Shown here: positions 9,287 to 17,156 of the stretch, piece by piece
Layout: every line of letters starts with the position of its first letter
Numbering within the stretch: position 1 is the first letter of the stretch
Assembly: GCA_016718205.1 (NCBI GenBank)
Contig: JADKEB010000034.1
Span: 124,001 to 188,000 of the forward strand
DNA: 64,000 nt
Direction: 5' to 3'
From: Saprospiraceae bacterium
GTDB lineage: Bacteria > Bacteroidota > Bacteroidia > Chitinophagales > Saprospiraceae
The notes under the pieces: generated by a model
Databases searched by the model: none
Seen by the model: only the letters and a program-made list of their open reading frames with translations
What the model was told of the DNA's origin: nothing
Made by a program: the position numbers and the translations under genes

Positions 9287-9722
9287 AATTCGCTCACTAA
9301 TCTTCGCTATGCTCAGCTTGGTGGTTGATCATCCTTTTCGACTGAGGAGCGTCCCGCAGGGCGACCCTTAAGCGAAAAGAGTGGTGACAGAGTCCAATGA
9401 TCGCTCACCAGTCTTCGCTTCGTCAGCTTAGTGGTCGATCATCCTTTTCGACTGAGGAGCGTCCCGCAGGGCGACCCTTTCCCCCTTTTCGACTGAGGAG
9501 CGTCCCGCAGGGCGACCCTTAAGCGAAAAGGGGTGGCAGAGTCATGTTTCGCTCACTAGTCTTCCTTCGTCAGCTTGGCGGTCGATCCTTTTCGGAGCGT
9601 CCCGGAGGGCGACCCTTAAGCGAAAAGTGGTGGCAGAGTCATGTTTCGCTCACCAGTCTTCCTTCGTCAGCTTGGGTCGATCGCGGGCGCCCTGCGAAAA
9701 GGAATGACGGAACTGAAAGATC
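9287..9722. repeat. Hairpin repeat block right of the RAYT gene
   Basis: Alternating copies of the two hairpin modules. The first, cgctcaccagtcttc ... cagcttagtggtcgatc, starts near 9291, 9402, 9548 and 9645. The second, ttttcgactgaggagcgtcc ... gacccttaagcgaaaag, lies near 9336, 9446, 9487 and, truncated, 9589. The last copies are degenerate. The block ends against the stop codon of the metalloprotease gene. Units differ in length, unlike the regular array at 905-1910. Confidence 0.85.
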
Positions 9723-9724
9723 GC

Positions 9725-12589
9725 TCAAAGCACAATCATCTTTGAAGTCAAAGTAAGACCATCTGAGAGCGTAATTTGTGCCACATACAATCCTTCATTA
9801 TTGAAGATGATGTTATTGTTATTTTTGTCAAAATGATATAAATTGGAGTCAATTTTCCTGCCCAAAACATCCGATACCTGAAGTTGCGTGACTTCGACAT
9901 CATCATTTACAAGAAGCCGGATACTCTCACCCTGAAGACCGGGATTTGGAAATACTTCTATAGTTGATGTACCGGAATGTACTACTTTTGTGATGTTTGA
10001 ATAGGTCATTTTACCGTCATAGCTACGTGCACCTACTTTGTAGAAATTAGTGCCCGGTGCAGGATTTTGATCTATAAAAGCGAAATCATTTTTTTGAGAG
10101 TGACTTACATCCAATTTTCCTATTTCTGTAAATTCAGCAGTATTCCCCATGGTCCGATAAATACAAAAATGCTCGATATCCTGGCTTGTGATCGTTGAGG
10201 ACCACTCAAGGAATGAACTGCTTTCTACTTTTTTTCCCTTGAGGCTATAGACATCCAATGGTAATGGTACTGCACCGGAAGCTGTGATCTGAAAATTGTC
10301 AATCAACGCACCGTCAATGGCATATCCACCTGTAAAATTGCCACCTATGGAGGCTACAAATCTGAAAACAACGGATGGCTGACCTGATAAGAAACTCACG
10401 TCTATGGATTTTGGGCTGTATTGTTGAGAATAAGTCCATCCGTATCCATCTGAAAAAATCTGCGAGTTTACACTACAGAATCCGCCCGGATAAGCGTCAT
10501 AAAAACTGTCGCCGCCAAGTCTTGTCCAATTGGTTCCATTATCTGTGGAGTACTGTAACTGGACAGCAAAAGGAGCATTACAAAAAACAGTTTCCATGCT
10601 TAAATCAAAGCTAAGGTTGTAATTAGTAAAATTTGTAAAAATAAATCTGGGGGTAAGAAGAGCACTTTTAGTTGTGATCCGAGGTATATCACTATTCAAT
10701 TTGGTTTTCCATGCCTTACCTTGAGTAGATAATACATAAGTTGATGTCCCATACTCCCAAAGACTGGTGGTACCTTCTACCTGATCAACGCCAAAATCGA
10801 AGTCATTGGATTCAAAATTTCCCCCTTGGGCGAGAGTATAAGGGGTATTCCTATTTGGCAATATGTGGACCATATCATCTTTCATCTTGGTATGGCTACC
10901 ACCATTTACAGTGAGAGATACATCATATTTACCATGAGCACTATAGGATGTTGATGGTGCTTGCTGAGTGGAAGTTTGTCCATTACCCAGATTCCAATTC
11001 CACTGGTTAGCGTTTAAAGAATTGTTGATAAAGCCGATGTTGACACCTGACCATGCGGCTCTTTTGCTTGAAGTAAATTCAGCACAACCCTGAGAAATCA
11101 ATCCCTTAAACAATGCAATTTGGGGGGCACTCAGACCCTGGGCTCCGCAATTATTATATACAAAGACTTCGTAAGATTTACAGATTCCAAATCCCTGAGG
11201 ATTCATAGTCAGCTGATTATTGATGGTGGTTTGCTCCATTATAAAATTTTCATTGCCTGATTCTCTTACCTTAACAGTATATAACTGAAAAGGCTTATGT
11301 TCCCAACTAAGATCAAATCCTGAAGTTGTCACATTGTTTAATACAACATTTTCGAGTCTTGCACAATCTGGAGGTGTACATAATGTTAGGCAGGAGGACT
11401 GACTTGTGATTTCTCCGGAAATGGTAGTTTTGGAAGCACTACTCCAAGTATCGGTAGTAGTAACTGTAGGGGACAAAATCATCCCTGTAGTACCATCATG
11501 AATTCCGTTAAAATTGTGTGCCACCTCATGGGCCACCATTGTTTTCAGAAGCCCTGCATTGCTTGACCAGTCTTCCAATACTGCTCTCGCTCTTTGATTA
11601 CAATACAAATTTCCTTGCTGAAATGCCACACCAACGGTAGGCCCGATAAAATCACGGTTGGTCCAGAAGTGTGCCGCATGAAAAGGATGGTAAAATCCAT
11701 TCATATCCACCCAAGCAGAAAACTCAGTAAGCAACGTAGTAGGATTTTGTGTCGAAGAAATAGGATCGCAGGTTGGACATGTAGAGACTATGATTTCGCT
11801 GATTTCATAGTTGACCCCATTTGTAAAATTGACACTTCCATTATATTCATAGTTTGCCTGTACATTATTCATTACACCCACTACATGATCTATCACAGCA
11901 TCCAATCCACTATGTGAAGCATCAGTATACATAGAATAATCAGCTAATAGTGCTAATTTCACTTTATAGCATTCGCCGGCCATCCTTGTTCCATTTTGTT
12001 CATGATTTAAGACTTCATGCTCATTGATGTTAGGTCTGAAACACTGTTTGGACTTATGCTTAGGCTTAATATCGGCCTTATTGTACATAACAAACGACCC
12101 TTTCCTTGTAGTTTTATCGTAATACTTCATAGGCTCAATAAAATATTCGGTGCGTTCATCTTTGATATTGGCATAAAGAAAGTCATCATGAAGTGTCAAT
12201 CTTATATATCCTTGCCGCCCGTCAGCAAAAGTGCCTTTATAGGTTTTTACATCAGGAATTCTGGCTAACTTTTGTTTACCCTCAGGCAACAAAGTATATA
12301 TTGTTGTCTCATCGTTGATGATATGTACTTCTTCCATATGGAATTTCCATAACAAATCATCCCCAAATGACATAGTATACTCGCCTGCAAGAGATCTCTG
12401 AGATGTCAGCTGATGATAAAAATCAGTTGCATTAAACTCAAACACCTTGCAACTGGCAAAAACGTCATCCAGTTGAGTAACCTTTTTTTCTACCTGCCTA
12501 AAATTGAGATCACTTTTTTGAGCAAAACCGTGGTGAAAAGAAATGGCGACAAATACACCATAAAAACAAAACTGAATAAATTTACGCAT
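9725..12589 (-). CDS. Secreted metzincin (reprolysin-like) zinc protease with T9SS tail
   Basis: Protein of 954 residues with a signal peptide ending near FHHGFAQ. Residues about 60-190 resemble a propeptide. The catalytic motif HEVAHNFNGIHD starts at His354: three zinc-binding histidines (354, 358, 364), Glu355 as general base, and N in place of the more common G after the second histidine, which the metzincin pattern allows. After it come a fibronectin-like domain (LENVVLNNVTTSGFDLSWEH), a PKD-like domain (NANQWNWNLGNGQTS), a jelly-roll-like region with CSVNSQIFSDGYGW, and a T9SS sorting tail (IEVFPNPGLQGESIRLLV). Probably exported across the outer membrane to degrade protein. Intact. Confidence 0.9.
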   Translation of the reverse strand: MRKFIQFCFYGVFVAISFHHGFAQKSDLNFRQVEKKVTQLDDVFASCKVFEFNATDFYHQLTSQRSLAGEYTMSFGDDLLWKFHMEEVHIINDETTIYTLLPEGKQKLARIPDVKTYKGTFADGRQGYIRLTLHDDFLYANIKDERTEYFIEPMKYYDKTTRKGSFVMYNKADIKPKHKSKQCFRPNINEHEVLNHEQNGTRMAGECYKVKLALLADYSMYTDASHSGLDAVIDHVVGVMNNVQANYEYNGSVNFTNGVNYEISEIIVSTCPTCDPISSTQNPTTLLTEFSAWVDMNGFYHPFHAAHFWTNRDFIGPTVGVAFQQGNLYCNQRARAVLEDWSSNAGLLKTMVAHEVAHNFNGIHDGTTGMILSPTVTTTDTWSSASKTTISGEITSQSSCLTLCTPPDCARLENVVLNNVTTSGFDLSWEHKPFQLYTVKVRESGNENFIMEQTTINNQLTMNPQGFGICKSYEVFVYNNCGAQGLSAPQIALFKGLISQGCAEFTSSKRAAWSGVNIGFINNSLNANQWNWNLGNGQTSTQQAPSTSYSAHGKYDVSLTVNGGSHTKMKDDMVHILPNRNTPYTLAQGGNFESNDFDFGVDQVEGTTSLWEYGTSTYVLSTQGKAWKTKLNSDIPRITTKSALLTPRFIFTNFTNYNLSFDLSMETVFCNAPFAVQLQYSTDNGTNWTRLGGDSFYDAYPGGFCSVNSQIFSDGYGWTYSQQYSPKSIDVSFLSGQPSVVFRFVASIGGNFTGGYAIDGALIDNFQITASGAVPLPLDVYSLKGKKVESSSFLEWSSTITSQDIEHFCIYRTMGNTAEFTEIGKLDVSHSQKNDFAFIDQNPAPGTNFYKVGARSYDGKMTYSNITKVVHSGTSTIEVFPNPGLQGESIRLLVNDDVEVTQLQVSDVLGRKIDSNLYHFDKNNNNIIFNNEGLYVAQITLSDGLTLTSKMIVL

Positions 12590-13258
12590 GATACACCTGA
12601 ATTTAAAATTTAGAAATATGGCTTACGGCTTTTCTTAAGGAAATATCATTCTATTGGTTGGAATATCTTAGAGTATGTTTAATAATTTATCAATGATATG
12701 GCAGTAGTAACTTTGTTTTAAACCTGCCACCCCTTTCACCTTATTCCGGATGCTTTACCATCCTGCCTCGAGCGAAAAGTATGTTTTACTTTAAATAAAG
12801 TTGTTCAAATCATTTAAAACATATAAACACATCCTATTACCCTTATTTTTTGCAAAGTTACATATTAAATATTTAATTAATGTGTTTGTGCAAAAAAAAA
12901 TAAAAATATTTTATAAACGAATCCACTCTGAAAAGTCCTAGATGAAATAAATGTAAAATTAACTATTTATATTACTTTGTTAATCTGTCATTTACACTTA
13001 TTCCTGCCTGCTGATTAGGTATGGGATTGGGTAAAAAATGGTTGATTATCATAAAATATTTGTTTTCGGAGTAGGCTCAATAAATAGTAAATCTTATCCT
13101 TTTTTGTTGCTTTGATACAAAATATGAGAAATTCTCACTGCGCAGTTGATGCCGAATTGCCGTACAAAAATATTACTGTAAACCATCAACTTTTTGAGGT
13201 GCATTTCATTTTTTCGCACTGTGCTCGATTTCTTATCAAGTTTCGTTTGTTCGTCGTA
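12590..13258. other. Non-coding spacer, left part
   Basis: AT-rich, with no credible gene. It contains the short dispersed motif agagtatgtttaa (about 12669), also seen near 13983 and 23177, and next to it a degenerate fragment ending cgagcgaaaag that resembles the hairpin repeats. At 13243-13280 the sequence tcgtttgttcgtcgtagc occurs twice in tandem. Confidence 0.5.
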
Positions 13259-13286
13259 GCATCGTTTGTTCGTCGTAGCTTTTAGC
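13259..13286. repeat. 28-bp direct repeat, left copy
   Basis: gcatcgtttgttcgtcgtag followed by cttttagc; the identical 28 bp occurs at 13632-13659. The two copies bracket the G/C homopolymer block. Confidence 0.85.
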
Positions 13287-13631
13287 CGCGGCGCAAAATA
13301 AAGGGGGCCCCCCCCCCCGCACAAAAAAAAAAGGATGATGGGGGTTGTGGGTGGGGGCCAAAAAAAAAAACCCCCCCCCAATATTTTTATCCCCTTTCCT
13401 CCAATCCTTTAGTCCCGGGGTGAGCATGGGGCGCGGCCCCGGGGCCCCCCAGCCCCCCAAACCCCCCCCCCCCCCCCCAGCGCGCCGCCCGGGGAACAAA
13501 AAAGAAAAGGGAGAAAAGAGCCGCGGGGGCCCCCGCCCCCCCTGGTGTTGCGGCCGCTGATTTCACAGGGGGGCGCCCCCCCCCCCCCCCCGCGGGGGGG
13601 GGCCGCCGGGATGCCGGGGGGGGAGACTAAA
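13287..13631. other. G/C-homopolymer block, probable assembly artefact
   Basis: About 345 bp of long runs of C, G and A in an otherwise AT-rich genome. The first 100 bp follow the right flank (13660 onward) base group by base group: cgcggcgcaa aataaa for tacgatgcaatatatta, then gcacaaaaaaaaaaggatgat for tcgcaaaaaaaaattgatgat, then gggggttgtgggtggggg for tttttaatgtgagccg. It therefore reads as a noisy second copy of the adjacent sequence, as a low-quality read end would. Proline- and glycine-rich open frames in it are not genes. A gcggccgc site lies at about 13550. Confidence 0.8.
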
Positions 13632-13659
13632 GCATCGTTTGTTCGTCGTAGCTTTTAGC
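13632..13659. repeat. 28-bp direct repeat, right copy
   Basis: Identical to 13259-13286. Normal AT-rich sequence resumes immediately after it, so this copy is probably the genuine one. Confidence 0.85.
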
Positions 13660-14100
13660 TACGATGCAATATATTAAGGCATCTTGCCTGAATCGCAAAA
13701 AAAAATTGATGATTTTTAATGTGAGCCGAAAAAATGAAATACACCCGCTTTTTGAAATGACTGGTGTATACTAAAAGAAATTATTCTTGTCAAACTAATG
13801 TATTCTAATCATAATTGGTCTGGGAGTGATGAATTTATCCTTTCAAAAATGGGTGTATCCAAAAAATTGTCCTTCAATAAAAATTCCTTTTGTTTTACCC
13901 CACCCTATAAGGAGACAAAAAGAATTTTATAACGATTGAATGAAAAAATGGGATACACCTTCCAAAATCAATTTTGAATTTTAGAGTATGTTTAAAATTT
14001 TATCATTTGGCTCCGAGTGGCAAACGTGTGACGCAACAGGTGTTATTTTATTTTACCCAGCCTGCCTTGCTGACAGGCAGGCAGGCAACATCAACTTCTG
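13660..14100. other. Non-coding spacer, right part
   Basis: AT-rich, with no credible gene. It has three copies of a short acacc/ggtgt motif (gggtgtatcc, gggatacacc, aatacaccc), the dispersed agagtatgtttaa motif near 13983, and a palindromic gcctgcct...aggcaggc element at 14060-14086. Confidence 0.45.
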
Positions 14101-14220
14101 TTGTCAAAGTCTTTTCTGACTTTGACGGAACCTATTTTCGGTCTTTGACCGGTTGTAGATAAGTTACTCCGGTCATGAGACCAGTAGATAAAAGTCCAAA
14201 AGTCAGAAACTTTGGACAAC
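14101..14220. repeat. Palindromic 120-bp repeat (family B), inverted single copy
   Basis: Bounded by ttgtcaaagtc and ctttggacaa, with inner pairs around accggt / ccggtcatgagacc. This is the reverse complement of the unit tandemly repeated at 16107-16522, so family B flanks the OmpA gene on both sides in opposite orientation. Confidence 0.75.
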
Positions 14221-14581
14221 AGATTTATTGAGTAAACCAATTTGCTCATTTCTCTAAAGATAAAGAGATGATACCATACAGTCACATTGTACAAAACTAA
14301 ATTTTCTCACTTTCGCACCAACATAAAAATTTATACTCAAAATAAATTGGTTTGCGAAAATTTAATTTATCAATTTATTCATTTTGAGTAAGGACGAAGC
14401 GAAGCTTGTCTTTAAAGTAATTTATAATCAGGACATAGATCGTCCTGAACATTAATAGTCTTTATAATGGCGACAGAATTATTTGCAAAATAAATTCTCG
14501 TCGGTATAAGCATACTATTATAGGAAAGTTAGAATTTTGAAAATATTGATGAAAAATTATATATTATGTAAAATTATTATG
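14221..14581. other. Spacer upstream of the OmpA gene
   Basis: AT-rich, no gene seen. Probably holds upstream regulatory sequence of the OmpA gene; no operator was recognised. Confidence 0.4.
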
Positions 14582-14589
14582 TATTTTTG
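14582..14589 (+). promoter_or_regulatory. Candidate Bacteroidota -7 box
   Basis: TATTTTTG matches TAnnTTTG, 38 bp before the ATG at 14628. No convincing -33 element at normal spacing. Confidence 0.45.
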
Positions 14590-14627
14590 CATCTCATATA
14601 GATATATATACATAAGAATCATAAATT

Positions 14628-16073
14628 ATGGGAAATTTTTTAAAAGTTCTTCTTTTTTTGGTTTGCTCCGCAGGGTGGGCGATCGGTCAAAATCCTGCGC
14701 ATAAGTCAGGTATTACTTTCAAAAAGCTATTTCTCGACTATCAGTCACAGAATGGTGGAAATATTACCAACTTCAAGGATTATCGTCATGGATACGAGAT
14801 CGGATATCAAAGAATGCTGACCAATAATGTGACTATTGCTATTCCATTGAGATATGGAGTAGTGAATTCAGATTCGATCAATGATTTCAAAAAAAGAATT
14901 GCCAGCCTGGATGCACAGTTTCAGTATCGATTTGAGACCTCAGGTAAAAGACTGACGCCGTATGTATTTGCAGGAGCAGGTGGTGTGTATGAGGACTCGG
15001 GAGAATTTAATGTGCAATTACCAGCGGGATTAGGTTTTTATTTCAGGATAGCTCCAAAGGCTTATTTTCACTGGCAGTCAGAATTCAGATATTCTTTTAC
15101 AGAAAACAGAAACAACCTGCAACATGGCCTCGGCTTTACTTATCTGCTGGGAAAATCTACAGAAAGTGCTTTGACCACAGAAAAAGATAAAATGACAAAA
15201 ATCGACAGTGATAATGACGGTATTGCAGATGACCTGGATCTTTGCCCTAATGCATTTGGACCTAAAGAATTGAATGGTTGTCCGGACAAAGATGGAGATG
15301 GTGTCGCAGATTACGAAGACAAATGCCCTGAATCAAAAGGATTAAAGCAGTTTATGGGTTGCCCTGATAGCGATGGTGACGGTATACCGGACAATGAAGA
15401 CGAATGCCCCAATATAGCCGGAGTCGCTAAAAATAAAGGATGTCCTGAGAAAGCGGCAGACGCTGATGGAGATGGTATCCCGGATAGCGAAGATAAATGT
15501 CCTAATGACAGCGGAAACGCAGCAGCAGGAGGCTGTCCAGATAAAGATGGAGATGGAGTAGCCGACAAAGAAGACAAATGCCCCGACAAACCGGGATTAA
15601 AAATCTACTACGGATGTCCGGACACTGATGGAGATGGCATCGATGACAGTCGAGACAAATGCCCTAATATTGCCGGCACTGTTGCCAATGATGGTTGTCC
15701 AGAAATCACCAAAGAAGATAAAAAGACACTCGAAGTGGCTATGCAGGCAGTACAATTCCAAACTGGAAGTGCTGTGTTGAAGCCGGAATCAAATATCGTT
15801 TTGTCGCAAATCGCTGATATCATGGGTAGATATCCGGATTTTGTGATGACGATAAGTGGCCATACTGACAATGTAGGCAGCGAATCTGCCAACCAGATTT
15901 TATCTGAAAAACGTGCCAAAGCCTGCTACGATTTCATAGTAAAAAAAGGTGTTATTGCATCGAGGATCAGTTCCACCGGATATGGAGAATCGCGCCCTAT
16001 CACTTCCAATGTAAATGAAAAAGGCAGATCTCTGAACAGGAGAGTTGAGTTTAACCTTATACCAAGGCAGTAA
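14628..16073 (+). CDS. OmpA family protein with thrombospondin type 3 repeats
   Basis: Protein of 481 residues: signal peptide (MGNFLKVLLFLVCSAGWAIG), an N-terminal beta-barrel-like domain (about 25-180), a calcium-binding TSP3 region (about 190-365) with six DxDGDGxxD-type motifs (DSDNDGIADD, DKDGDGVADY, DSDGDGIPDN, DADGDGIPDS, DKDGDGVADK, DTDGDGIDDS) each followed by a CP pair, and a C-terminal OmpA/MotB peptidoglycan-binding domain (MTISGHTDNVGSESANQILS, then RRVEFNLI). It is likely an outer-membrane protein tied to peptidoglycan by its C-terminus, with the rigid TSP3 arm between. Intact. It is flanked by family B repeats in opposite orientation. Confidence 0.93.
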   Translation: MGNFLKVLLFLVCSAGWAIGQNPAHKSGITFKKLFLDYQSQNGGNITNFKDYRHGYEIGYQRMLTNNVTIAIPLRYGVVNSDSINDFKKRIASLDAQFQYRFETSGKRLTPYVFAGAGGVYEDSGEFNVQLPAGLGFYFRIAPKAYFHWQSEFRYSFTENRNNLQHGLGFTYLLGKSTESALTTEKDKMTKIDSDNDGIADDLDLCPNAFGPKELNGCPDKDGDGVADYEDKCPESKGLKQFMGCPDSDGDGIPDNEDECPNIAGVAKNKGCPEKAADADGDGIPDSEDKCPNDSGNAAAGGCPDKDGDGVADKEDKCPDKPGLKIYYGCPDTDGDGIDDSRDKCPNIAGTVANDGCPEITKEDKKTLEVAMQAVQFQTGSAVLKPESNIVLSQIADIMGRYPDFVMTISGHTDNVGSESANQILSEKRAKACYDFIVKKGVIASRISSTGYGESRPITSNVNEKGRSLNRRVEFNLIPRQ

Positions 16074-16106
16074 CAAAATATTATCTGCTTTAAAAAAGCA
16101 TCTCTG

Positions 16107-16540
16107 TTGTCCAAAGTCTTTGACTTTCGGAATCTTATCTGCCGGTCTCATGACCGAAGAGCGTAATTTTGCGACCGGTAAGAGACCGTATGATACGTTC
16201 CGTCAAAGTCAGGTAAGACTCTGACAAACTAAGTAGATGCAAACAAAGTAGATGTTGTCCAAAGCCTATGACTTTCGGACTCTTATCTGCCGGTCTCATG
16301 ACCGGAGAGGGTATTTTTACAACCAGTCAGAGACCGTATGATAAATTCCGTCAAAGTCAGGTAAGACTCTGACAAACTAAGTAGATGCAAACAAAGTAGA
16401 TGTTGTCCAAAGTCTATGACTTTCGGACTCTTATCTGCCGGTCTCATGACCGGAGAGGGTATTTTACAACCAGTCAGAGACCGTATGATACGTTCCGTCA
16501 AAGTCAGATAAGACTTTGACAAACTAAGTAGATGTTGTCC
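16107..16540. repeat. Tandem palindromic repeats (family B), three copies
   Basis: Units start with ttgtccaaag at 16107, 16255 and 16403 (period 148 bp). Each is an imperfect palindrome of about 120 bp closing with gacaa, joined by a spacer actaagtagatgcaaacaaa. Inside are the nested hairpins ccggtctcatgaccgg and aagtcaggtaagact. A fourth start (ttgtcc) at 16535 is cut short. Another copy in reverse lies at 14101-14220. The spacing and palindromy suggest a non-autonomous mobile repeat or a REP-like element. Confidence 0.88.
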
Positions 16541-16570
16541 CCTCCTGCCGTTTTCAGTGTTTGTGGATAC

Positions 16571-17131
16571 CTACTTCACTTCCACATCAAAACTCACTTC
16601 GAGATCAGTTTCGCCGCCGGCATTGGCAATACTACCGGTGGCAACACCTGCTGCTTTTTTGTTTGGTTCGTGCCTGAGCGTGATTTTCAACTTACCTGTT
16701 CCGATACCTGAAGGTTTTACTTTGGTTTTTAGGCCTATAGGGTTGTTTTCGCTGTCCTTATCTTCATAAGTGATAGCCACTTTCCCTGCCAGAGCTCCGG
16801 ATACTTCAAAGAAAAACTGGTGTGCTTCGTCTTCTGCAATTATTTCCTGAGTAATATCTCCAGCGGGATTAACAGATTCGTTGAGCAGCACTAAGCTTCC
16901 GTTGTAGGTTTCGGTTGATTTCAGACTACCAGATGTGGTGATGGCTGGTGCTTTGCCACCATCACCATCGATATCTTTGAATGTCATGATCACAGGTACT
17001 CCCGTAGATGGAGCCATTGTGTACACCAGTGTGGTGATGAGTTCTGATTCATTTTCATCATCGTGATCATCGTCGCAAGAAATAAATCCTATGCTTAGTA
17101 AAGCCATACTTAATAAAAAAAACTTTTTCAT
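16571..17131 (-). CDS. Putative lipoprotein, partner of a TonB receptor
   Basis: Protein of 186 residues with a lipobox signal peptide (LLSIGFISC; Cys19), followed by an acidic/His cluster (DDDHDDENE). The rest is a compact beta-rich domain (TFKDIDGDGGKAPAITTSG, HQFFFEVSGALAGKVAITYE). Similar small lipoproteins are common next to TonB receptors in Bacteroidota. It starts 26 bp after the receptor gene on the same strand, so the two form an operon with the receptor first. The D/E/H cluster hints at binding of a divalent metal; this is inference only. Confidence 0.75.
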   Translation of the reverse strand: MKKFFLLSMALLSIGFISCDDDHDDENESELITTLVYTMAPSTGVPVIMTFKDIDGDGGKAPAITTSGSLKSTETYNGSLVLLNESVNPAGDITQEIIAEDEAHQFFFEVSGALAGKVAITYEDKDSENNPIGLKTKVKPSGIGTGKLKITLRHEPNKKAAGVATGSIANAGGETDLEVSFDVEVK

Positions 17132-17156
17132 GATACTGTATTAAATTACTAAAAAA

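Noticed and set aside
13094..13560. Proline/glycine-rich open frames on both strands
   Set aside because: They are created by G, C and A homopolymers of the artefact block.
13540..13560. NotI-like gcggccgc as a sign of cloning vector
   Set aside because: It lies in the homopolymer block where such a site can arise by chance; no neighbouring vector sequence is recognised.
15311..15919. Long minus-strand open frames opposite the OmpA gene
   Set aside because: Shadow frames produced by the periodic TSP3 codons on the plus strand.
16283..16522. Minus-strand open frame within the family B array
   Set aside because: Translation of palindromic repeat DNA; repeats itself with the unit.
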